Below are positions 1-10,097 of a DNA stretch of 64,000 nucleotides, one piece after another. The notes under the pieces are model-generated. The model was not told where the DNA came from. It did no database searches and was given only the letters and a program-made list of their open reading frames with translations. The DNA comes from Arthrobacter echini (GTDB lineage: Bacteria > Actinomycetota > Actinomycetes > Actinomycetales > Micrococcaceae). The DNA lies in assembly GCF_008107445.1 (NCBI RefSeq), contig NZ_VSLD01000001.1, forward strand, positions 124,001 through 188,000. The letters are read 5' to 3'. The translations under genes were made by a program, and so were the position numbers. How positions within the stretch are numbered: position 1 is the stretch's first letter; every line of letters begins with the position of its first letter.

Positions 1-337
1 CCACCAGGGAGGCGACGGTGACGTCCCCGCCCGACGGGAAGAGCTCGGAGAGCTTGTCCAGGTTCACGACCTGGAACTCCACCCTGAACGGGTTCTTGAA
101 CCCGCGCAGCTTGGGCAGTCGCATGTGCAGGGGCAGCTGGCCTCCGGCGAAGCCTGCCTTCACCTGGTAGCGTGCTGCGGTTCCCTTGGTGCCACGGCCG
201 GCTGTCTTGCCCTTCGATCCCTCACCACGGCCCACACGGGTCTTCGCCGTCTTGGCGCCGGGTGCGGGGCGGAGGTGGTGGACCTTCAGTGCGTGCGTTC
301 GTTCTGCTGCCGTAGCCGCAGTGTCGTTCTCTGTCAT
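1..337 (-). CDS. rplO: 50S ribosomal protein L15 (partial, 3' end outside window)
   Basis: Last visible gene of the minus-strand spc operon. The 112 visible residues begin [20 protein letters not shown] and contain the basic glycine-rich L15 core ([19 protein letters not shown] at about residues 36-54) and the [17 protein letters not shown] stretch that contacts 23S rRNA. The C-terminal part lies off the left edge. The ATG overlaps the TAA stop of rpmD by one base (TAATG), so translation is probably coupled. The first 15 or so residues before HALKVHHL are an actinobacterial-type extension. Confidence 0.95.
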   Translation of the reverse strand, partial: MTENDTAATAAERTHALKVHHLRPAPGAKTAKTRVGRGEGSKGKTAGRGTKGTAARYQVKAGFAGGQLPLHMRLPKLRGFKNPFRVEFQVVNLDKLSELFPSGGDVTVASLV

Positions 338-555
338 TACTTGGCCTCCTCAACCTTCACCAAGTGCGGAACCGTGTTGACCATGCCGACGGTGACGGCG
401 TCAGCCTCACGGACAACGGTGTGCCCGATCCGCTTGAGCCCGAGCGAGCGCACCGTATCCCGCTGGCTCTGCTTGCCGCCGATGACGGACTTGACCTGGG
501 TGATCGAGAGCTTCGTAGAGCTCACACGCACCTTCTTCGGAGTGATGGCGGTCAT
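337..555 (-). CDS. rpmD: 50S ribosomal protein L30
   Basis: A 72-residue protein, slightly longer than the usual 58-60 residues because of a short C-terminal tail (HLVKVEEAK). The core [20 protein letters not shown] and GHTVV segments are typical of bacterial L30, a small two-helix, three-strand protein on the large subunit near 5S rRNA. The start is the ATG that overlaps the rpsE stop (TGATG). Longer readings upstream run inside rpsE in another frame and are not credible. Confidence 0.95.
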   Translation of the reverse strand: MTAITPKKVRVSSTKLSITQVKSVIGGKQSQRDTVRSLGLKRIGHTVVREADAVTVGMVNTVPHLVKVEEAK

Positions 556-1286
556 CACGCACCTGCCTTCTGAGCTGCGATCGCCCGCAGCATCTGGTGG
601 GATGCGACCTCGTCGAGGGGCAGGCCGCGGCGTGCCGCGACCGCCTGTGGCTCTTCGAGCCGCTTCAGGGCGTCGACGGTCGCGTGAACGATATTGATGG
701 CGTTCGCGGAACCGAGCGACTTGGAGAGCACGTCGTGGATGCCGACACACTCCAGGACTGCACGCACCGGACCGCCGGCGATCACACCGGTACCGGGAGA
801 TGCGGGACGGAGCAGGACCACGCCGGCCGCTGCCTCACCCTGCACCAGGTGCGGAACTGTGCCGCCGATGCGCGGAACGCGGAACATCGTCTTCTTGGCC
901 TCCTCGACACCCTTCTGGATGGCCGAGGGGACTTCCTTCGCCTTGCCGTATCCGACGCCGACCATGCCGTTGCCGTCGCCCACCACTACTAGCGCGGTGA
1001 AGCTGAACCGACGACCGCCCTTGACGACCTTCGAGACACGGTTGATGGCGACGACGCGTTCGATGAACTTGTCCTTGTCATCGTTCCGTCCGCCGTCACG
1101 GCCGCCGCGGCCGCCGCGCTCATTGCGACCGCCGCGCTGCTCACCCCCGCGGGCTGAACCGCGCGAGTTGGTGCGATTGGCGTCGGCTGATCCGGTCCCG
1201 GTTGCAGCGGCAGCCGGAGCTTCCGCCGCTGGCTGCTCTGTAGCCGTGTTCAATGGGGCTTCCTTTGCCTTGTTTTCCTCGGTCAC
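555..1286 (-). CDS. rpsE: 30S ribosomal protein S5 with RGG-rich N-terminal extension
   Basis: The 243 residues are much longer than E. coli S5 (167). The S5 core starts near residue 72 ([20 protein letters not shown]) with the double-stranded RNA-binding fold, followed by the C-terminal S5 domain ([20 protein letters not shown]). S5 helps decoding fidelity and mRNA entry. The first 70 residues are Ala/Pro-rich and then a run of Arg-Gly-Gly repeats ([16 protein letters not shown]), a low-complexity RNA-binding-like tail. The start overlaps the rplR stop (ATGA). Confidence 0.95.
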   Translation of the reverse strand: MTEENKAKEAPLNTATEQPAAEAPAAAATGTGSADANRTNSRGSARGGEQRGGRNERGGRGGRDGGRNDDKDKFIERVVAINRVSKVVKGGRRFSFTALVVVGDGNGMVGVGYGKAKEVPSAIQKGVEEAKKTMFRVPRIGGTVPHLVQGEAAAGVVLLRPASPGTGVIAGGPVRAVLECVGIHDVLSKSLGSANAINIVHATVDALKRLEEPQAVAARRGLPLDEVASHQMLRAIAAQKAGA

Positions 1287-1666
1287 AGTGACAGACCGCC
1301 CGTCCGTGCGCCGTCTGCAATTGCTGCGACGCGGCCGTGGTACTTGTTACCGCCACGATCGAAGACGACTGCTTCGACGCCGACGGCCCTGGCACGCTCC
1401 GCGACGAGTTCGCCGACGCGCTTCGCCTTGGCCGTCTTGTCGCCGTCGAAGGCGCGGAGGTCGGCCTCGAGCGTGGATGCCGAGGCGACGGTCATGCCCT
1501 TGGTGTCGTCGACGACCTGCACGAATACATGGCGCGCCGACCGGTTCACGACCAGGCGCGGCCGTACCGCGGTACCCGAGACGCGCTTGCGGACGCGGAG
1601 ATGCCGACGTCCACGCGAGGCGGACCTACTCTTCGAGCTGCGCTTCTTGTTGATGCTCAGACCCAT
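1283..1666 (-). CDS. rplR: 50S ribosomal protein L18
   Basis: A 127-residue 5S rRNA-binding protein of normal length. The basic N-terminus ([20 protein letters not shown]) and the core motifs [20 protein letters not shown] and [22 protein letters not shown] are typical. It sits between rplF and rpsE as in most bacteria. Its stop codon overlaps the rpsE start by four bases. Confidence 0.96.
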   Translation of the reverse strand: MGLSINKKRSSKSRSASRGRRHLRVRKRVSGTAVRPRLVVNRSARHVFVQVVDDTKGMTVASASTLEADLRAFDGDKTAKAKRVGELVAERARAVGVEAVVFDRGGNKYHGRVAAIADGARTGGLSL

Positions 1667-1668
1667 GG

Positions 1669-2205
1669 TTACTTACCAGCCTTTCCGACCTTGCGGCGGA
1701 TGATCTCGCCTGCGTAGCGGATGCCCTTGCCCTTGTAGGGATCGGGCCTGCGCAGCTTGCGGATGGTTGCAGCGACCTCGCCGACGCGCTGCTTGTTGAT
1801 GCCGGACACCGAGAGCTTGGTGGGGCTGTCGACCGTCAGCGTGATGCCCTCGGGAGCCTTGACGGCGACCGGGTGGCTGTACCCTAGGGCGAATTCGAGG
1901 TCGCTGCCCTTGGCCTGGACACGGTAACCCGTGCCCACGATCTCGAGGTTCTTCTTGTAGCCGTCGGTGACCCCGATGATCATGTTGGAGATCAGCGTGC
2001 GGGTGAGCCCGTGCAGCGAGCGTGACTCACGCTCGTCGTTCGGCCGGGACACCGTGATGGTGCCCTCGTCCAGCGAGACCTCGATCGGGTTCGGAACCGT
2101 GTGGCTCAGCTCCCCCTTCGAGCCCTTCACGGAAACATCGCTGCCGTTGAGCGTGATCTCGACACCAGCGGGAACGGTGATGGGCAGACGTCCAATACGT
2201 GACAT
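1669..2205 (-). CDS. rplF: 50S ribosomal protein L6
   Basis: A 178-residue protein with the two L6 repeats: [16 protein letters not shown] at the N-terminus and the C-terminal signature [22 protein letters not shown]6 binds near the sarcin-ricin loop at the factor-binding site. It lies 18 bases after rpsH and ends 2 bases before rplR. Confidence 0.97.
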   Translation of the reverse strand: MSRIGRLPITVPAGVEITLNGSDVSVKGSKGELSHTVPNPIEVSLDEGTITVSRPNDERESRSLHGLTRTLISNMIIGVTDGYKKNLEIVGTGYRVQAKGSDLEFALGYSHPVAVKAPEGITLTVDSPTKLSVSGINKQRVGEVAATIRKLRRPDPYKGKGIRYAGEIIRRKVGKAGK

Positions 2206-2223
2206 GTTTCTTTCCCTTTCCCG

Positions 2224-2622
2224 TTACCAGACGTAGGCGAGGACTTCCCCACCCACGCCCTTCTTGGATGCCTGGCGGTCCGTCAGCAGACCGGAGGATG
2301 TGGACAGGATGGCGATTCCGAGACCCCCGAGGACGTGCGGGAGGTTCGTGGACTTCGCGTAGACGCGCAGGCCGGGCTTGGAGATGCGGCGGATACCCGC
2401 GATGGAACGCTGGCGGTCAGGACCGAACTTCAGGTCCAGGGTCAACTTCTTGCCGACCTCGGCCTCCTCTTCCTTCCAGCCGGCGATGTAGCCTTCGGCC
2501 TTCAGGATGTCGGCCACGCGGGCCTTCAGCTTGCTGTACGGCATCGACACGGAGTCGTGGTACGCCGAGTTTGCATTGCGCAGACGCGTCAGCATGTCTG
2601 CGACAGGATCTGTCATTGTCAT
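2224..2622 (-). CDS. rpsH: 30S ribosomal protein S8
   Basis: A 132-residue central-domain 16S rRNA-binding protein. The start chosen gives [20 protein letters not shown], which matches the family start, with an AGGAAGGG-type ribosome-binding site about 9 bases upstream; an in-frame reading 15 codons longer adds no homologous sequence. The C-terminal [20 protein letters not shown] is the S8 RNA-binding signature. The gene that usually precedes it, rpsN, is absent: only 84 bases separate it from rplE. Confidence 0.95.
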   Translation of the reverse strand: MTMTDPVADMLTRLRNANSAYHDSVSMPYSKLKARVADILKAEGYIAGWKEEEAEVGKKLTLDLKFGPDRQRSIAGIRRISKPGLRVYAKSTNLPHVLGGLGIAILSTSSGLLTDRQASKKGVGGEVLAYVW

Positions 2623-2706
2623 GTGGGCTCTTGCCCTTCCTCGAAACGGTTTCCCGGTTCCCGCCAATAGGTGCGATGACGGGAGTGGACCTGAAACGTA
2701 GTCAGA

Positions 2707-3291
2707 TTAATCTTCGGATTTGAACGGGAATCCGAGCGCCTTGAGGAGCGCGCGGCCCTCGGCGTCGGTCTTGGCAGTCGTCACGACGGTGATGTCCATA
2801 CCTCGGACACGGTCGATCCTGTCCTGGTCGATCTCGTGGAACATCGACTGTTCGGTCAGACCGAAGGTGTAGTTGCCGTTGCCGTCGAACTGCTTGCCGT
2901 TGAGCCCGCGGAAGTCGCGGATACGGGGCAGCGCGAGAGAGACGAGCCGGTCGGTGAATTCCCACATGCGATCCCCGCGCAAGGTGGCATGGGCGCCGAT
3001 GGGCATTCCCTCACGCAACTTGAACTGGGCGATCGACTTGCGGGCCTTCGTGACCTGCGGCTTCTGCCCGGTGATCGCGGTGAGGTCCTTGACGGCGCCG
3101 TCGATCAGCTTGGAGTCCTTCGCAGCGTCCCCGACGCCCATGTTGACGACGACCTTCACCAGGCGTGGCACCTGGTTGACGTTCGAGTAGCCGAAGTCCT
3201 CCTGGAGCTTGGACTTGATCTCCGACGCGTAGCGTGCCTTGAGACGGGGAAGAACTGCGGCTTCTGTGGTACCTGTGGTTTCGACCGTCAT
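2707..3291 (-). CDS. rplE: 50S ribosomal protein L5
   Basis: A 194-residue 5S rRNA-binding protein. Diagnostic segments are [36 protein letters not shown] and the C-terminal [20 protein letters not shown]5 forms the 5S RNP with L18 and L25 and contacts P-site tRNA. The ATG overlaps the rplX stop by one base. The short, slightly acidic N-terminal extension ([12 protein letters not shown]) is common in high-GC Gram-positives. Confidence 0.97.
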   Translation of the reverse strand: MTVETTGTTEAAVLPRLKARYASEIKSKLQEDFGYSNVNQVPRLVKVVVNMGVGDAAKDSKLIDGAVKDLTAITGQKPQVTKARKSIAQFKLREGMPIGAHATLRGDRMWEFTDRLVSLALPRIRDFRGLNGKQFDGNGNYTFGLTEQSMFHEIDQDRIDRVRGMDITVVTTAKTDAEGRALLKALGFPFKSED

Positions 3292-3665
3292 TACAGATCC
3301 TTCCCTGATGACTTGGCGACGCGGATGCGGACAACACGCTCGCGGCCGTCGCGCTCGACGGTCTCGGTGCGGTATCCGACGCGGGTCGGCTTCTTGGTCT
3401 CGGGATCGACGACGGCGACGTTGCTGATGTGCACGGACGCCTCGACCACCTCGATGCCACCGGTCGTGGTGCCGCGCTGTGACTGCCCGGCCTTGGTGTG
3501 CTTCGTGACCCTGTTGATCCCCTCGACGAGGACACGGTTGGTCTCGGGGAAGACCTTCAGTACCTTGCCCTGCTTGCCGCGGTCTCCGCCGCGCTCCTGC
3601 TTGGCTCCCGTGATGACCTGGACGAGGTCACCCTTCTTGATCCTGAGCTTTGTCTTCTGTGCCAT
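3291..3665 (-). CDS. rplX: 50S ribosomal protein L24
   Basis: A 124-residue assembly-initiator protein with an N-terminal KOW motif ([17 protein letters not shown], then [16 protein letters not shown]). The core [14 protein letters not shown] is conserved. It is about 20 residues longer than E. coli L24 because of the C-terminal [20 protein letters not shown] segment. It lies 3 bases after rplN. Confidence 0.96.
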   Translation of the reverse strand: MAQKTKLRIKKGDLVQVITGAKQERGGDRGKQGKVLKVFPETNRVLVEGINRVTKHTKAGQSQRGTTTGGIEVVEASVHISNVAVVDPETKKPTRVGYRTETVERDGRERVVRIRVAKSSGKDL

Positions 3666-3668
3666 GGA

Positions 3669-4037
3669 CTACAGCACCTCCGGCGCCAGCGAGATGATCT
3701 TCATGAAACGCTTGTCGCGCAGTTCGCGACCCACAGGACCGAAGATACGGGTACCGCGCGGGTCACCGTCGTTCTTCAGGATCACTGCTGCGTTCTCATC
3801 GAACTTGATGTAGGAACCGTCCGCGCGGCGGCGTTCCTTCTTGGTGCGGACGATGACGGCCTTGACGACGTCGCCCTTCTTGACGTTGCCACCGGGGATC
3901 GCATCCTTCACGGTGGCGACGATCACGTCACCGATACCTGCGTAGCGGCGTCCGGATCCTCCGAGCACGCGGATGGTCAAGATTTCCTTGGCCCCGGTGT
4001 TGTCGGCGATCTTCAGCCGCGATTCCTGCTGAATCAC
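3669..4037 (-). CDS. rplN: 50S ribosomal protein L14, first gene of the spc operon
   Basis: A 122-residue protein starting with GTG ([20 protein letters not shown]), supported by an AGGAG ribosome-binding site 6 bases upstream. Core motifs are [20 protein letters not shown] and [14 protein letters not shown]14 binds 23S rRNA near L19 and forms an inter-subunit bridge. It is the first gene after a 307-base spacer and is therefore probably transcribed from its own promoter rather than only by readthrough from rpsQ. Confidence 0.96.
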   Translation of the reverse strand: MIQQESRLKIADNTGAKEILTIRVLGGSGRRYAGIGDVIVATVKDAIPGGNVKKGDVVKAVIVRTKKERRRADGSYIKFDENAAVILKNDGDPRGTRIFGPVGRELRDKRFMKIISLAPEVL

Positions 4038-4344
4038 TGATTGCTCCTGTCGTCGCGCCGGTTCTCTGCTCGAGCCTTGCGGAACGGATATGGGTTGGCC
4101 CCGTGATACTGGTACTCGGCACGAGCAGGAGGGGACGGGGTCCTCTGCAGGGAAGATTCGTGCCGAACAAGATCAGCGGGCTTTTGCCTATGTGCCTGGT
4201 GTGCCGAGCCCCTCAGGGCATGCGTCAACCCACCGGACAGACAAGATTCTGATCATATCGCGACTGTGCCCCGGACACGAAATCGCGTCCGGGGCACAGT
4301 GTACGGAAGGAGCCGGAGCCTCTCCCGCGGGTGATGCACGAGTT
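4038..4344 (-). promoter_or_regulatory. S10/spc inter-operon spacer
   Basis: The 307 bases between rpsQ and rplN hold no credible gene. The rpsQ-proximal end carries a strong hairpin (separate entry). A TTGACG box on the minus strand (complement of 4223-4228) resembles a -35 element, but no clear -10 stands at standard spacing. The rplN promoter is therefore inferred from gene layout more than from motifs. Many bacteria join these two operons with almost no gap. Confidence 0.5.
4263..4300 (-). terminator. Hairpin terminator after rpsQ
   Basis: A perfect 14-bp GC-rich inverted repeat (4263-4276 pairing with 4287-4300) with a 10-base loop lies 45 bases beyond the rpsQ stop. There is no strong T-run on the minus strand, so it may act as a partial terminator or an RNA 3'-end stabiliser between the S10 and spc transcripts. 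Confidence 0.7.
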
Positions 4345-4656
4345 CTACTTGGCCTTCTCGACGATCTCCACCAGGCGCCACCGCTTGGTCGCGGAGAGCG
4401 GGCGGGTCTCGCTGATCAGCACCATGTCGCCGACGCCGGCAGCGTCGAGCTCGTCGTGGACCTTGACCTTGGAGCTCCGGCGCAGCACCTTGCCGTACAG
4501 CCCGTGCTTCACCCGGTCCTCGACCTCGACCACAATGGTCTTCTGCATCTTGTCGGAGACGACGTACCCGCGACGGACCTTGCGGTAGCCGCGCGATCCG
4601 GCGTCGTGCACGGCCGTCTCGGGTACTGCCGTGGTCTCGCTCTGCTGCTCACTCAT
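4345..4656 (-). CDS. rpsQ: 30S ribosomal protein S17, last gene of the S10 operon
   Basis: A 103-residue OB-fold protein that binds 16S rRNA helix 11. The core begins at about residue 24 ([20 protein letters not shown]) and includes [20 protein letters not shown] and the signature [18 protein letters not shown]. About 20 extra N-terminal residues are acidic and polar. The start overlaps the rpmC stop (ATGA). Confidence 0.96.
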   Translation of the reverse strand: MSEQQSETTAVPETAVHDAGSRGYRKVRRGYVVSDKMQKTIVVEVEDRVKHGLYGKVLRRSSKVKVHDELDAAGVGDMVLISETRPLSATKRWRLVEIVEKAK

Positions 4657-4997
4657 TTGGCGTCCTCCTCAGAAGCCTCGGTGCCGACGACGGGCTCGTC
4701 CGTCGGGGCGGCCTTCTTGGATTTCCTGGTCTTCTCGGCCTTCACAGGCTTCGCTTCCTCGACGGGAGCGACGACCTCGGGCCGGATGCCGAGCTCACGT
4801 TCGCGCAGCACCGTGTAGATGCGCGCGATGTCACGCTTGACCGACTTGAGCCGACCATGACTTTCGAGCTGGCCCGTGGCCGACTGGAAGCGGAGATTGA
4901 ACAGCTCCTCCTTGGCCTTGCGCAGTTCTTCCACCAGACGGTCCTTGTCGAAGCCGTCCAGCTGGTCTGTTGCCAGTTCCTTTGCACCCAGAGCCAT
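4653..4997 (-). CDS. rpmC: 50S ribosomal protein L29 with long C-terminal tail
   Basis: The first 75 residues are a standard L29 helical hairpin ([20 protein letters not shown], then [19 protein letters not shown]) at the peptide exit tunnel. A further 40 residues ([20 protein letters not shown], then an acidic end) form a low-complexity lysine- and then acid-rich tail, making the protein nearly twice the usual 65 residues. It lies 2 bases after rplP and overlaps rpsQ. Confidence 0.95.
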   Translation of the reverse strand: MALGAKELATDQLDGFDKDRLVEELRKAKEELFNLRFQSATGQLESHGRLKSVKRDIARIYTVLRERELGIRPEVVAPVEEAKPVKAEKTRKSKKAAPTDEPVVGTEASEEDAK

Positions 4998-4999
4998 AA

Positions 5000-5416
5000 C
5001 TATTCACCACCCTCACGACGCACGATGCGTGCCTTCAACGGCAGCTTGTGGATAGCCAGACGCATCGCTTCGCGCGCTACCTCTTCGGAAACACCGGACA
5101 GTTCGAACAGAACACGTCCCGGCTTGACGTTGGCCACCCACCACTCGGGCGAACCCTTACCGGAACCCATGCGGGTCTCGGCGGGCTTCTTGGTCAACGG
5201 ACGGTCCGGATAGATGTTGATCCAGACCTTGCCGCCACGCTTGATGTGGCGGGTCATGGCGATACGGGCGGATTCGATCTGCCGGTTGGTGACGTATGCC
5301 GGGCTCAGTGCCTGGATACCCCACTCACCGAAGCTGACCTCGGTGCCGCCCGAGGCAGAGCCGGAGCGACCCGGGTGGTGCTGCTTGCGGAATCTGACTC
5401 GACGTGGGATCAGCAT
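5000..5416 (-). CDS. rplP: 50S ribosomal protein L16
   Basis: A 138-residue protein of the aminoacyl-tRNA-binding region. It starts [19 protein letters not shown] and contains the conserved [20 protein letters not shown], the arginine-containing segment [20 protein letters not shown], and [19 protein letters not shown]. Length and motifs are normal. Its start abuts the rpsC stop. Confidence 0.97.
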   Translation of the reverse strand: MLIPRRVRFRKQHHPGRSGSASGGTEVSFGEWGIQALSPAYVTNRQIESARIAMTRHIKRGGKVWINIYPDRPLTKKPAETRMGSGKGSPEWWVANVKPGRVLFELSGVSEEVAREAMRLAIHKLPLKARIVRREGGE

Positions 5417-6250
5417 CTAGGCCTGCCCTCCTTCAGTCGCAGACGGGGCTGCGGCGGTCTCGGCGGGTGCCTGGGCACCCTGTCCCTCGGAGCGTTCCGG
5501 TGCCCGACGACGACGGTCGCCTCCACGGTCCGCACCGGCCGGGCCGCGGCCCGGACGGTCTCCACTGCGACCACGCGAGGGTGCTGCGGCAGCCTGCGCC
5601 GCGAGTTCCTTCGCCGTGATGTCGCCCTTGTAGATCCAGACCTTCACGCCGATGCGGCCGAAGGTCGTCTTGGCCTCGAAGAATCCGTAGTCGATGTTCG
5701 CCCGCAGGGTGTGCAGGGGAACACGTCCTTCGCGGTAGAACTCCGAGCGGCTCATCTCGGCCCCACCCAGACGACCGGAGCACTGGACACGGATGCCCTT
5801 GGCGCCGGCGCGCTGCGCGGACTGCATGGCCTTCTTCATCGCGCGACGGAACGCCACGCGTGAGGAGAGCTGCTCGGCGATGCCCTGGGCCACCAGCTGC
5901 GCCTCGATCTCGGGGTTCTTGACCTCGAGGATGTTCAGCTGCACCTGCTTGCCGGTGAGCTTCTCGAGCTCTCCGCGGATACGGTCGGCTTCAGCTCCCC
6001 GGCGGCCGATCACGATGCCGGGACGTGCCGTGTGGATGTCCACGCGGACACGGTCCCGGGTGCGCTCGATCTCGACCTTCGCGATACCTGCGCGGTCCAT
6101 GCCGGTCGACATGAGCTGGCGGATCTTGATGTCCTCACGGACGAAGTCGCGATAACGCTGACCCGGCTTGTTGCTGTCGGCGAACCAGTGTGACCTGTGG
6201 TCGGTGGTGATGCCGAGTCGGAACCCGTGCGGGTTTACTTTCTGTCCCAC
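5417..6250 (-). CDS. rpsC: 30S ribosomal protein S3 with basic C-terminal tail
   Basis: A 277-residue protein starting with GTG directly after the rplV TAA ([14 protein letters not shown]). The N-terminal KH type II domain ([20 protein letters not shown], about residues 75-95) binds RNA, and the C-terminal S3 domain has [21 protein letters not shown]3 lines the mRNA entry pore and helps unwind mRNA. The last 55 residues are an Arg/Gly/Pro-rich low-complexity tail, longer than in E. coli (233 residues in total). Confidence 0.96.
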   Translation of the reverse strand: MGQKVNPHGFRLGITTDHRSHWFADSNKPGQRYRDFVREDIKIRQLMSTGMDRAGIAKVEIERTRDRVRVDIHTARPGIVIGRRGAEADRIRGELEKLTGKQVQLNILEVKNPEIEAQLVAQGIAEQLSSRVAFRRAMKKAMQSAQRAGAKGIRVQCSGRLGGAEMSRSEFYREGRVPLHTLRANIDYGFFEAKTTFGRIGVKVWIYKGDITAKELAAQAAAAPSRGRSGDRPGRGPAGADRGGDRRRRAPERSEGQGAQAPAETAAAPSATEGGQA

Positions 6251-6616
6251 TTAGCGGACCTCCACTTTCTCAGGGGTAGCGACGACAACCGTGATGTGGC
6301 TGGTCCGCTTGTTGATGCGGAACGCGCGGCCCTGGGCACGCGGACGGAACCGCTTCATCGTCGGGCCTTCATCAACGAATGCTTCACTGATGATGAGGTT
6401 GTCCTCGTCGAAGGCGACGCCGTCACGATCCGCGCGGACGCGGGCGTTGGCGACTGCCGACTGGACCACCTTGAAAACCGGCTCCGAAGCAACCTGTGGG
6501 GCAAACTTCAGAATAGCCAGAGCCTCATTCGCCTGCTTACCACGAACAAGGTTGACGACGCGCCGGGCCTTCATAGGCGTTACGCGGATGTGTCGCGCAA
6601 TAGCCTTGGCTTCCAT
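6251..6616 (-). CDS. rplV: 50S ribosomal protein L22
   Basis: A 121-residue protein with the globular domain ([29 protein letters not shown]) and the extended loop that narrows the exit tunnel ([16 protein letters not shown], about residues 82-98). No macrolide-resistance-type insertion or deletion is apparent in the loop. It starts at an ATG 36 bases after rpsS. Confidence 0.97.
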   Translation of the reverse strand: MEAKAIARHIRVTPMKARRVVNLVRGKQANEALAILKFAPQVASEPVFKVVQSAVANARVRADRDGVAFDEDNLIISEAFVDEGPTMKRFRPRAQGRAFRINKRTSHITVVVATPEKVEVR

Positions 6617-6652
6617 TGCTTTCCTTCTCTCGTCTTATCCGAAGAGCAGCGC

Positions 6653-6934
6653 CTAGCGGCGCTTGCCCTTGCGGTCGTCCTTAACATGGCCGCGGAAAGT
6701 CCGCGTGGGGGCGAATTCGCCGAGCTTGTGCCCGACCATCGACTCTGTGACGAACACCGGGATGTGCTTGCGCCCGTCGTGCACCGCGATCGTGTGCCCG
6801 AGCATGTCGGGGACGATCATGGAGCGGCGGGACCACGTCTTGATGACGTTCTTCTTACCCGATTCGTTCTCGCGAGCGACCTTGACGTACAGGTGCTGAT
6901 CGACGAAGGGGCCTTTCTTCAGGCTGCGTGGCAT
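6653..6934 (-). CDS. rpsS: 30S ribosomal protein S19
   Basis: A 93-residue head protein that pairs with S13. It begins [19 protein letters not shown] and contains [20 protein letters not shown] and the signature [16 protein letters not shown]. Length and position between rplB and rplV are standard. Confidence 0.97.
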   Translation of the reverse strand: MPRSLKKGPFVDQHLYVKVARENESGKKNVIKTWSRRSMIVPDMLGHTIAVHDGRKHIPVFVTESMVGHKLGEFAPTRTFRGHVKDDRKGKRR

Positions 6935-6946
6935 GTCTCCAGGCTC

Positions 6947-7786
<840 letters not shown>

Positions 7787-7817
7787 AACTCAATTCCTCG
7801 TTAAAGTGGTCTCCGCT

Positions 7818-8123
7818 CTAGGAGAGCGGACCGCCGAAGATGTCGATCGAGCCCTCTTTGAGGGACACGATGGCACGCTTGGTGCCCTTGCGCTGGCCCC
7901 AGCCGAACTTGGTCCGCTTGCGCTTCCCGATCCGGTTGATGGTGTTGATCGAGTCGACCTTCACGGAGAAGATCTTCTCGACCGCCAACTTGATCTCTTC
8001 CTTGTTCGACCTCGGGTCGACCAGGAAGGTGTACTTGCCCTCGTCGATCAGCCCGTAGCTCTTCTCCGAGACGACGGGGGCGATCACGACGTCGCGTGGA
8101 TCCTTTGCGATACTGCCGCTCAC
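7818..8123 (-). CDS. rplW: 50S ribosomal protein L23
   Basis: A 101-residue protein at the exit-tunnel rim, where trigger factor and SRP dock. Motifs are [40 protein letters not shown] and the loop [20 protein letters not shown]. The start overlaps the rplD stop by four bases (ATGA). Confidence 0.97.
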   Translation of the reverse strand: MSGSIAKDPRDVVIAPVVSEKSYGLIDEGKYTFLVDPRSNKEEIKLAVEKIFSVKVDSINTINRIGKRKRTKFGWGQRKGTKRAIVSLKEGSIDIFGGPLS

Positions 8124-8740
8124 TTTGCGTCCTCCTCGGAGATGACATCGGCCGAGCCGACGAACTGGTCGAACGCGGCCTTCGAGAAGATCACGTCGTC
8201 TGAGACGAGCACGTCGTACGTGTTGAGCTGATCCACGTACAGCACGTGGACCTCCGGGACGTTGCGCACCGACAGTGCCGCGACGTCGTTGGCCCGCTCG
8301 ATGACCACGAGCAGCCTGGGCCGCTCGGACACGGCGCGCAGGGTCTCGATCGCACCCTTGGTCGACGGCTTGCCGCCCTCGACCAGGGAGTCCAGCACAT
8401 GGATACGGCCGTTGCGTGCCCGGTCGGAGAGAGCGCCGCGCAGTGCTGCGGCCTTCATCTTCTTGGGGGTCCGCTGGCTGTAGTCACGCGGCGTCGGTCC
8501 GTGGACCACGCCACCACCGGTCATGTGGGGTGCGCGGATGGAACCCTGACGGGCCCGCCCGGTGCCCTTCTGCTTGAAGGGCTTGCGGCCGGCGCCACTG
8601 ACCTCGGCGCGGGTCTTGGTCTTGTGCGTGCCCTGCCGCGCCGCAGCGAGCTGGGCGACGACGACCTGGTGCAGCAGCGGCACATTGGTCTGGGCATCGA
8701 AGATCTCCGCGGGGAGATCTACCTGAACTGTGACAGCCAT
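8120..8740 (-). CDS. rplD: 50S ribosomal protein L4
   Basis: A 206-residue protein with the tunnel-constriction loop ([40 protein letters not shown], about residues 42-82) and the C-terminal globular domain ([20 protein letters not shown]). In E. coli L4 also represses its own operon through the S10 leader; whether that happens here cannot be seen. It lies 4 bases after rplC. Confidence 0.97.
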   Translation of the reverse strand: MAVTVQVDLPAEIFDAQTNVPLLHQVVVAQLAAARQGTHKTKTRAEVSGAGRKPFKQKGTGRARQGSIRAPHMTGGGVVHGPTPRDYSQRTPKKMKAAALRGALSDRARNGRIHVLDSLVEGGKPSTKGAIETLRAVSERPRLLVVIERANDVAALSVRNVPEVHVLYVDQLNTYDVLVSDDVIFSKAAFDQFVGSADVISEEDAK

Positions 8741-8744
8741 CTGG

Positions 8745-9401
8745 CTATGCTCCCTTCACGGCGGTGCGCACGAGGACGACCTGTCCGCGGGCACCGGGAA
8801 CGGCGCCCTTGATGAGCAGCAGCGACTTCTCGACGTCCACGGCGTGGACCCGGAGGTTCAGCGTGGTCTGACGAACGGCACCCATGCGGCCTGCCATTTT
8901 CATCCCACGGAAGACGCGGCTGGGGGTGGATGCACCACCGATGGAACCGGGCTTGCGGTGGTTCTTGTGGGCACCGTGCGAGGCACCGACTCCGTGGAAG
9001 CCGTGACGCTTCATGACGCCGGCGAAGCCCTTGCCCTTGGTGGTGCCGATGACGTCGACCGTCTGGCCGGCGTCGAACATCTCCACGGAGAGTTCCTGAC
9101 CGAGCGAGTAGGTGTCGGCATCGGAGGTGCGCAGCTCCACCACGTGACGGCGCGGCGTGACGCCCGCCTTCTCGAAGTGGCCGGCGAGGGGCTTCGTGAC
9201 CTTGCGGGGGTCGATCTGGCCGAAGCCGATCTGCACCGCCGTGTAGCCGTCCCTTTCCTCGCTGAGCAGCTGCGTGATGACATTCGAGTCGGCCTGGATG
9301 ACGCTGACCGGAATGAGGATGTTGTTCTCGTCCCAGACCTGGGTCATGCCGAGCTTGATGCCGAGCAGACCCTTGACCTGGCGCGTAAGTGAAGTAGACA
9401 T
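8745..9401 (-). CDS. rplC: 50S ribosomal protein L3
   Basis: A 218-residue protein that begins translation-factor site assembly. Signatures are [20 protein letters not shown] and the extended loop that reaches the peptidyl-transferase centre ([20 protein letters not shown], followed by [10 protein letters not shown]). It starts at an ATG 16 bases after rpsJ and is of normal length. Confidence 0.97.
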   Translation of the reverse strand: MSTSLTRQVKGLLGIKLGMTQVWDENNILIPVSVIQADSNVITQLLSEERDGYTAVQIGFGQIDPRKVTKPLAGHFEKAGVTPRRHVVELRTSDADTYSLGQELSVEMFDAGQTVDVIGTTKGKGFAGVMKRHGFHGVGASHGAHKNHRKPGSIGGASTPSRVFRGMKMAGRMGAVRQTTLNLRVHAVDVEKSLLLIKGAVPGARGQVVLVRTAVKGA

Positions 9402-9417
9402 GAGTATCCGCTCTCCC

Positions 9418-9726
9418 TTACAGCTTGATTTCGATGTTCACGTCCGCGGGCAGATCGAGACGCATCAGCGAATCGACGGCCTTGGGCGTGGGGTCAATGA
9501 TGTCGATCAGCCGCTTGTGAGTACGCATCTCGAAGTGCTCACGACTGTCCTTGTACTTGTGCGGAGACCGGATGACGACGAAGACGTTCTTCTCCGTGGG
9601 CAGGGGCACGGGGCCCACCACCGTGGCGCCTGCGCGCGTCACCGTCTCAACGATCTTCCGCGCTGATACGTCGATGACCTCGTGGTCATACGACTTCAGC
9701 CGGATGCGGATCTTCTGTCCCGCCAT
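9418..9726 (-). CDS. rpsJ: 30S ribosomal protein S10, first gene of the S10 operon
   Basis: A 102-residue protein, [20 protein letters not shown], with the signatures [20 protein letters not shown] and [16 protein letters not shown]10 sits in the 30S head and also pairs with NusB in antitermination and with NusG. The family-typical ATG at 9726 was chosen; an upstream in-frame extension of about 70 codons is non-homologous and reads leader RNA. Confidence 0.96.
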   Translation of the reverse strand: MAGQKIRIRLKSYDHEVIDVSARKIVETVTRAGATVVGPVPLPTEKNVFVVIRSPHKYKDSREHFEMRTHKRLIDIIDPTPKAVDSLMRLDLPADVNIEIKL

Positions 9727-10097
9727 GGCGTCTCGACTCTCTCTCTTACCTGTGGGTAACTGCCGGGGCAGTTCCGAAACGAACGTGCATCGATCGCGCC
9801 TGGTGCGCGGCGCTTCCCGCGCAGACTGAATCCGGATGAATCCGGGTTCCTCACTCTGCTCGGGTCCGACCCCCGCGCTCGGGCGTGTCGTCCTGGGCGG
9901 ACGAGTACAGCCGACTGGATACGGCGGGTCGATAGGATCGATCATTCCGGGCCGTCGCGGCGGACCCGGCCCCTGCGTCAGGCATTATCCTGACCGGGAC
10001 GAAGCCTCATACCGCGAACCGGCACGTGAACAACTTGTCCAGTGTGGCAGATTCACGCAATGATTGCGAACCGCGTGCCCGATGACGCCGGTGTAAG
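9727..10097 (-). promoter_or_regulatory. S10 operon promoter and leader
   Basis: A 371-base region without a gene. On the minus strand a TTGTTC -35 (complement of 10028-10033) and a TATGAG -10 (complement of 10006-10011) are 16 bases apart. That would give a transcript with a leader of about 270 bases before rpsJ. A second -10-like ATAATG lies near 9984-9989. The heptamer AATCCGG occurs twice, ten bases apart, near 9829-9845. No convincing L4-type leader fold was recognised by eye. Confidence 0.5.

Noticed and set aside
2623-2706. A hidden rpsN gene between rplE and rpsH
   Set aside because: 84 bases cannot encode even the shortest S14 (about 61 residues) and no zinc-ribbon Cys codons are present.
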